From positions 218,441-282,440 of the forward strand of contig JAMPFD010000002.1 of assembly GCA_023664625.1 (NCBI GenBank): 64,000 nucleotides of DNA, read 5' to 3'. Under the pieces are notes generated by a model, which was not told the origin of the DNA, searched no databases, and saw only the letters and a program-made list of their open reading frames with translations. A program made the position numbers and the translations under genes. Origin of the DNA: Bacillota bacterium. GTDB lineage: Bacteria > Bacteroidota > Bacteroidia > Bacteroidales > Bacteroidaceae. Shown here piece by piece: positions 60,766-64,000 of the stretch (position 1 is its first letter; every line of letters starts with the position of its first letter).

Positions 60766-60801
60766 GAGGTGCGGCGGAGATTTTCCGCCGCACCTCTTTT
60801 T
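60766..60801 (+). terminator. Terminator of the HU-family gene, also facing the crp-like gene
   Basis: A perfect 13-bp stem GAGGTGCGGCGGA (60766-60778) / TCCGCCGCACCTC (60784-60796) with a 5-nt loop followed by TTTTTG. Confidence 0.92.
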
Positions 60802-60826
60802 GTGCTTTTTCCTGCCTGCGTCTGTC

Positions 60827-61501
60827 CTATTGTTGCAGGATTTTTATGTCCGGAACGTCGATTATGCCGCGCCGGAGCGTCAGTTTTCCTTCATTCTCGA
60901 GCGTGTTGAGCACCAGGGAGACCTCGTTTCGCGTCAGTCCCGTCTCGGCGGCGAGCTGGCGCATCTTTATGCGGAAGAGTTTCCTGCCCGAGGGTATTGC
61001 GCAGCGGGAGACGAGGAACCGTCTGATGCGCTCGCTGTCGTCGCCGGCGTGGCTGCGCCACTGCTCATGGAGGAATTTCTGCGACTGGGCGGAGAGGACG
61101 TTGAGGAGATTGAGTCTGAACACCATGAATTCGGAGGTGAGGAGCATGGTGTCGTCCTTTCTGATGTGGAGGAAATGGGCTGTGGAGCGTGTGCGGTAGG
61201 TGCGGAGGTAGTGCTGGCGCAGTCCGAAGACACGCTCGGGCTCTATGACGCAGGGGGCGGGGAGCTCTTCCGTCACGTTGTAGGAGCGGTCGGCGGCGGT
61301 GGAGATTATTTCCGTCTCGCCGTCGAGGAGGAAGAGGAGGCCTTCGCAGGGCGTGCCCTCGCTGATGACGGTGGTGTTGCGGGAATGGCGCCGGAATCCG
61401 AAGCGTATCCGTGAGACTATTTCCTGCAGGTCGCTGCTGCTCATTCCCTGAAAGAGTGGCAGTCTGAGGAGCGTGTCGTAGATTGTCAGCGTTTCCGGCA
61501 T
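60827..61501 (-). CDS. Crp/Fnr-family transcriptional regulator
   Basis: 224 aa. The N-terminal cyclic-nucleotide-binding-like beta roll (about 15-130) contains 'GTPCEGLLFLLDGETEIIST' but lacks the R-S-A phosphate-binding signature of CRP, and it has no N-terminal Cys cluster of FNR. The C-terminal winged helix (about 155-220) has 'FRIKMRQLAAETGLTRNEVS' and 'LVLNTLENEGKLTLRRGIID'. The inducer is therefore unknown. It is cytoplasmic. The leader on the minus strand (61502-61561) is C/A-rich and nearly G-free. It converges on the HU-like gene. Confidence 0.88.
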   Translation of the reverse strand: MPETLTIYDTLLRLPLFQGMSSSDLQEIVSRIRFGFRRHSRNTTVISEGTPCEGLLFLLDGETEIISTAADRSYNVTEELPAPCVIEPERVFGLRQHYLRTYRTRSTAHFLHIRKDDTMLLTSEFMVFRLNLLNVLSAQSQKFLHEQWRSHAGDDSERIRRFLVSRCAIPSGRKLFRIKMRQLAAETGLTRNEVSLVLNTLENEGKLTLRRGIIDVPDIKILQQ

Positions 61502-61709
61502 TTGTCTGTAAATGTTTTGAAAATGGTTTTGGGGCGGTTTCTGGGTGTTGGGGCTTTGCGGTTATGAGGTTTCAGGGGATAGAATTTTACGGGCAGAAGA
61601 TTTTGTCATGAATGGGGCGATATGTTGCGTCCGCAAACTGATTGTATGCCATGTTTCCGTATAACCGTAAAGCAATGAACTCCTGAAGTCCCATAAGACT
61701 GTGACCGTA

Positions 61710-62711
61710 TTATTCCAGCCCTTCGGATTTCCATACTTTGTACTTACCGTTATCGTCGTAGATTATGTACGCCTTCAGATCCTTGTTGCGTGCGAGGACG
61801 TCCTTTGCCTTTTCGAGTCCCATGACCATGAATGCCGTGGCGTAGGCATCGGCGCGTGCGCATTCATTGGCGAGCACCGTTGCGGAGAGGATGTTGTGCT
61901 GTACGGGGAAGCCCGTCTTCGGGTCAATGGTGTGGGCGTATTTCTTGCCGTCCTTATAGTAGAAGTTGCGGTAGTTGCCGGAGGTTGCCATGGCGATGTC
62001 GGTGATGTTGAGGACGGTCTGCAGTTCCTTTTTCACGGCGAGGGAGTCGTCGACAGGTTTCTCCACGCCGATTTTCCACGGGAGGCTCTTCGGGGATTTG
62101 CCCTTTGCCACAATCTCGCCGCCGATGTCGACCATGAAGTTCTTGATGCCGAGGGAGGCGAGGTAGCGTCCGACGACGTCCACGCCGTAGCCTTTGGCGA
62201 TGGCGGAGCAGTCGAGCATCACGTCGGGGCTGGTCTTGCGGATGGTTTTCCCGGCGAGGGATACTTTCTCCAGGCCGATGAACCGGCGCAGGGAGTCAAC
62301 CGCCTCGCGTGTCGGCGGGCAGTCGTTCTTGAAGCCGAAGCCCCAGAGGTTCACGAGCGGTGCGACGGTGATGTCGAAAGCGCCGTCGGTGTCTTTGTTG
62401 ATTTGTTTTGCGAGGTCGAAGACGTTGAGGAACATCTGGTCAATCTCCACGTTCTCGTTGCGGTTGATGGCGGAGATGATTGATTTTTTGTTGAACGGCG
62501 AGAGTGAGTTGTCGACTTTCTGCAGCTGGGCTTCGATTTCCTTTTTCAGGTTCTTGTCGTGCTGGTAGGTGATGCTGTAGAAGGTGCCGAAGACCATGCC
62601 TTCGTCGTGCTGGTAGGGCATGGCCTGCTGCTGGCGTGCGACGATTACGGTGCCGATGATGAGGATCAGGAGTGCCGGCAGCTGCCAGGCGAGGCGTTTT
62701 TTGCGGTTCAT
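61710..62711 (-). CDS. apbE: FAD:protein FMN transferase ApbE
   Basis: 333 aa. The N-terminal membrane or signal segment (WQLPALLILIIGTVIVA) places it in the periplasm. ApbE motifs are 'MVFGTFYSITYQHDKNL', 'DGAFDITVAPLVNLWGFG', 'DCSAIAKGYGVDVVGRYLAS', 'KNFMVDIGGEIVAKGKSP' and the magnesium-binding 'RADAYATAFMVMG' with 'HTIDPKTGFPV'. It attaches FMN to Thr/Ser of subunits of Rnf and Na+-NQR complexes, relevant to the sodium-based energetics suggested by the SSS symporters. It lies 146 nt downstream of the outer-membrane protein gene on the minus strand. Confidence 0.95.
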   Translation of the reverse strand: MNRKKRLAWQLPALLILIIGTVIVARQQQAMPYQHDEGMVFGTFYSITYQHDKNLKKEIEAQLQKVDNSLSPFNKKSIISAINRNENVEIDQMFLNVFDLAKQINKDTDGAFDITVAPLVNLWGFGFKNDCPPTREAVDSLRRFIGLEKVSLAGKTIRKTSPDVMLDCSAIAKGYGVDVVGRYLASLGIKNFMVDIGGEIVAKGKSPKSLPWKIGVEKPVDDSLAVKKELQTVLNITDIAMATSGNYRNFYYKDGKKYAHTIDPKTGFPVQHNILSATVLANECARADAYATAFMVMGLEKAKDVLARNKDLKAYIIYDDNGKYKVWKSEGLE

Positions 62712-62857
62712 GGGTTCGTGGGTTTTGAGGTTTTACGTTTGTGGTTTTTGCGGTTATATGGTTTTTTGTCTGTGTGGCTTGTATGTTGTAAGAGATGTGA
62801 TGGTTCCGGACCTCACACTCCTGTGACCGTAGAACCACATGGCCCTATAGCCGCAAA

Positions 62858-63538
62858 TCAAAACTGCAGGCTGATGTTGTAGAGTGCCATCCATCGTGAG
62901 GATTCCGTTCCTCTGCCGTAGCCCGGGGCGTAAACGGGCAGGGCGGTGTAGCCGGTGCGGCTGAGTTTCCGGCGGTAGCGCAGTGACCATCCCATATGTA
63001 GCGGTCCCCATACTTTTGCGTCGGCGCCGAAGGTCAGTTCCGCCCATTGGAGCGTGCATTTCTCTGTCACGGTGGTGAAGGATGTCTGCTCTTCGTCGTC
63101 CGGTGTCGTCGTGTCGTAGCTGAAGGAGGTTATGCCGTAGCGTATGCCGGCGGTCAGGCGGTAGTCGTCGTGGCGGTTCTTGAGGATGTTGAAGTCGCAG
63201 CCGATGCGTCCGAACGGTGCTTTTGTCTTATATGACGTGAATGTATCGGCGTCGTATCTGTCCGCAGTGCCGTAGCCCACCTCGACGGTTGGCAGGAAGA
63301 GTCCCTTGATGTGTGCCTGTACAAATGCCTGATATTCGCCGCGGCCGCTCATGGCGCGCCGTATCGGCCCGGCGAGGTCGATGCCCACGGAGATGCTTTC
63401 GAGGAATGGCGTTTTCTTTTCCGTCGGCTCTTCATTCTCCTGTGCGGAGATTGTGAGCGTGGAGAGAGCGGCCAGGAGGATGAGGACAGTCCTTTTCACT
63501 TGTCGGAGTTGCTTTTCGTTTTGTATAATGCGTGTCAA
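62858..63538 (-). CDS. Outer-membrane beta-barrel-like protein (DUF6048-like)
   Basis: 226 aa. The signal peptide (KRTVLILLAALSTLTISA|Q) starts after about 14 residues, so a downstream start may be used. The mature part has amphipathic strands 'ISVGIDLAGPIRRAMSGRGE', 'FLPTVEVGYGTADRYDADTF', 'DYRLTAGIRYGITSFSYD' and the C-terminal 'SSRWMALYNISLQF', ending in Phe as in barrels. It resembles the DUF6048 group of Bacteroidales. No function is known. It is probably co-transcribed with apbE. Confidence 0.7.
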   Translation of the reverse strand: MTRIIQNEKQLRQVKRTVLILLAALSTLTISAQENEEPTEKKTPFLESISVGIDLAGPIRRAMSGRGEYQAFVQAHIKGLFLPTVEVGYGTADRYDADTFTSYKTKAPFGRIGCDFNILKNRHDDYRLTAGIRYGITSFSYDTTTPDDEEQTSFTTVTEKCTLQWAELTFGADAKVWGPLHMGWSLRYRRKLSRTGYTALPVYAPGYGRGTESSRWMALYNISLQF

Positions 63539-63580
63539 TACCGGCTTGTGTGTCGCCGCGTATGTATATATAATAAGGTG

Positions 63581-64000
63581 TCAGACGGTCTTCTCTATCT
63601 GATAGTCGTTGCGTCCCTGCGACGTGCGCGAGATGAGGTCGCCGAGGAATCCGGCGAGGAACAGCTGCGTTCCTATAATCATCATTGTCAGGGAGATGAA
63701 GAAGTATGGTGAATCGGTTATCAGACGCTGCGGTATGCCGGCGGAGAGACAGTAGAGCTTGTCCGCGCCGAGCAGCACGACGGCCACGAAGCCGAGGAAG
63801 AACATCAGCGAACCGAGGAAGCCGAAGACGTGCATGGGCTTGCGGCCGAAGGCGGAGAGGAACCATAAGGTCATGAGGTCAAGGTAGCCGTTGACGAAGC
63901 GGTTCCAGCCCATGAACTTTGAGGTGCCGTACTTGCGCGCCTGGTGGTGTACGAGTTTCTCGCCGATTTTCGTGAAGCCGGCGTTCTTTGCGAGGTAAGG
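63581..64000 (-). CDS. C-terminal part of a GT2 glycosyltransferase, N-terminus beyond the window
   Basis: The minus strand is open from the window edge to the TGA/TAA end at 63581 (139 aa seen). It begins 'PYLAKNAGFTKIGEKLVHHQ' and has 'RKYGTSKFMGWNRFVNGYLD', typical of DPM1/GtrB-like GT2 enzymes after the catalytic domain, then two membrane helices ('FGFLGSLMFFLGFVAVVLLG' and 'YFFISLTMMIIGTQLFLAGF') and the tail 'GDLISRTSQGRNDYQIEKTV'. Such enzymes transfer sugars to polyprenyl phosphate at the inner membrane. The acceptor and sugar are unknown. Confidence 0.85.
   Translation of the reverse strand, partial: PYLAKNAGFTKIGEKLVHHQARKYGTSKFMGWNRFVNGYLDLMTLWFLSAFGRKPMHVFGFLGSLMFFLGFVAVVLLGADKLYCLSAGIPQRLITDSPYFFISLTMMIIGTQLFLAGFLGDLISRTSQGRNDYQIEKTV

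Overview
The window is a contiguous piece of a Bacteroidales chromosome, most likely Prevotellaceae or a close relative. The evidence is the RprX/RprY two-component pair, the neighbouring DUF4270 lipoprotein and short GT5 glycogen synthase, the DUF4827-NrnA-glmM block, a DUF4105 (Lnb-type) protein, repeated promoters of the Bacteroidetes type (TTTG, about 20 nt, TAnnTTTG), little sign of Shine-Dalgarno sites, and a secreted protein ending in a Prevotella-style 'IAGQRV...GLVIKNGKKYMIK' tail. No insertion sequence, CRISPR array, rRNA operon or replication origin was seen. One tRNA (Thr-CGT) is present.

Layout. 1-9.5 kb (minus strand): partial ECF sigma factor, DUF2807 surface protein, a very large secreted protein with an internal perfect 760-bp duplication, a 42-aa protein whose stop codon lies inside its own terminator, a DUF4270 lipoprotein and a GT5 protein. 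Three copies of a MITE-like inverted-repeat element sit in the gaps. 9.5-12.3 kb (minus): propionate module (biotin carrier, tiny overlapping subunit, MmdA, methylmalonyl-CoA epimerase) behind tRNA-Thr. 12.4-15.8 kb (minus): CorC/HlyC-type membrane protein, LptC, outer-membrane barrel. 15.8-34.1 kb (mostly plus): Lnb-like protein, SecA, SerS, CstA, a small barrel, C69 dipeptidase, RprX/RprY, small secreted proteins and gene remnants, a HAD phosphatase (minus), DUF1846. 34.4-41.1 kb (minus): GNAT, GlmM, DUF4827, DHH phosphoesterase, nucleotidyltransferase, DciA-like, RecF. 41.1-43.4 kb (plus): TPR protein, RibH, two small uncharacterised proteins.

43.4-45.8 kb is a decayed accessory islet: a broken XRE regulator under a palindromic promoter, an intact GIY-YIG/T5orf172 gene, a short ORF whose start resembles a type I methylase, and frameshifted RHS/YD-repeat debris. 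PepT and TrmD follow on the minus strand.

48-59.2 kb (plus) is the most interesting part: DapA-family aldolase, SSS transporter, L-fucose isomerase, a 983-aa fusion of UroD-type methyltransferase + homocysteine S-methyltransferase + corrinoid-binding domains, a separate MtaA-like UroD methyltransferase with the His-x-Cys...Cys zinc pattern, a second SSS transporter and a PduO-type cobalamin adenosyltransferase. The fusion looks like methionine synthase with its folate and reactivation domains missing and a UroD methyltransferase joined in front. I infer a corrinoid methyl-transfer route that strips a methyl group from an imported substrate, perhaps a methylated sugar, and passes it to homocysteine or another thiol. 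Substrate and product are not proven by sequence.

The right end (59-64 kb) holds a 42-bp perfect palindrome, a 21-bp tandem array open in several frames, an HU-family protein, a Crp/Fnr regulator, ApbE, an outer-membrane protein and a partial GT2 glycosyltransferase. Many leaders here are rich in C and A and nearly free of G.
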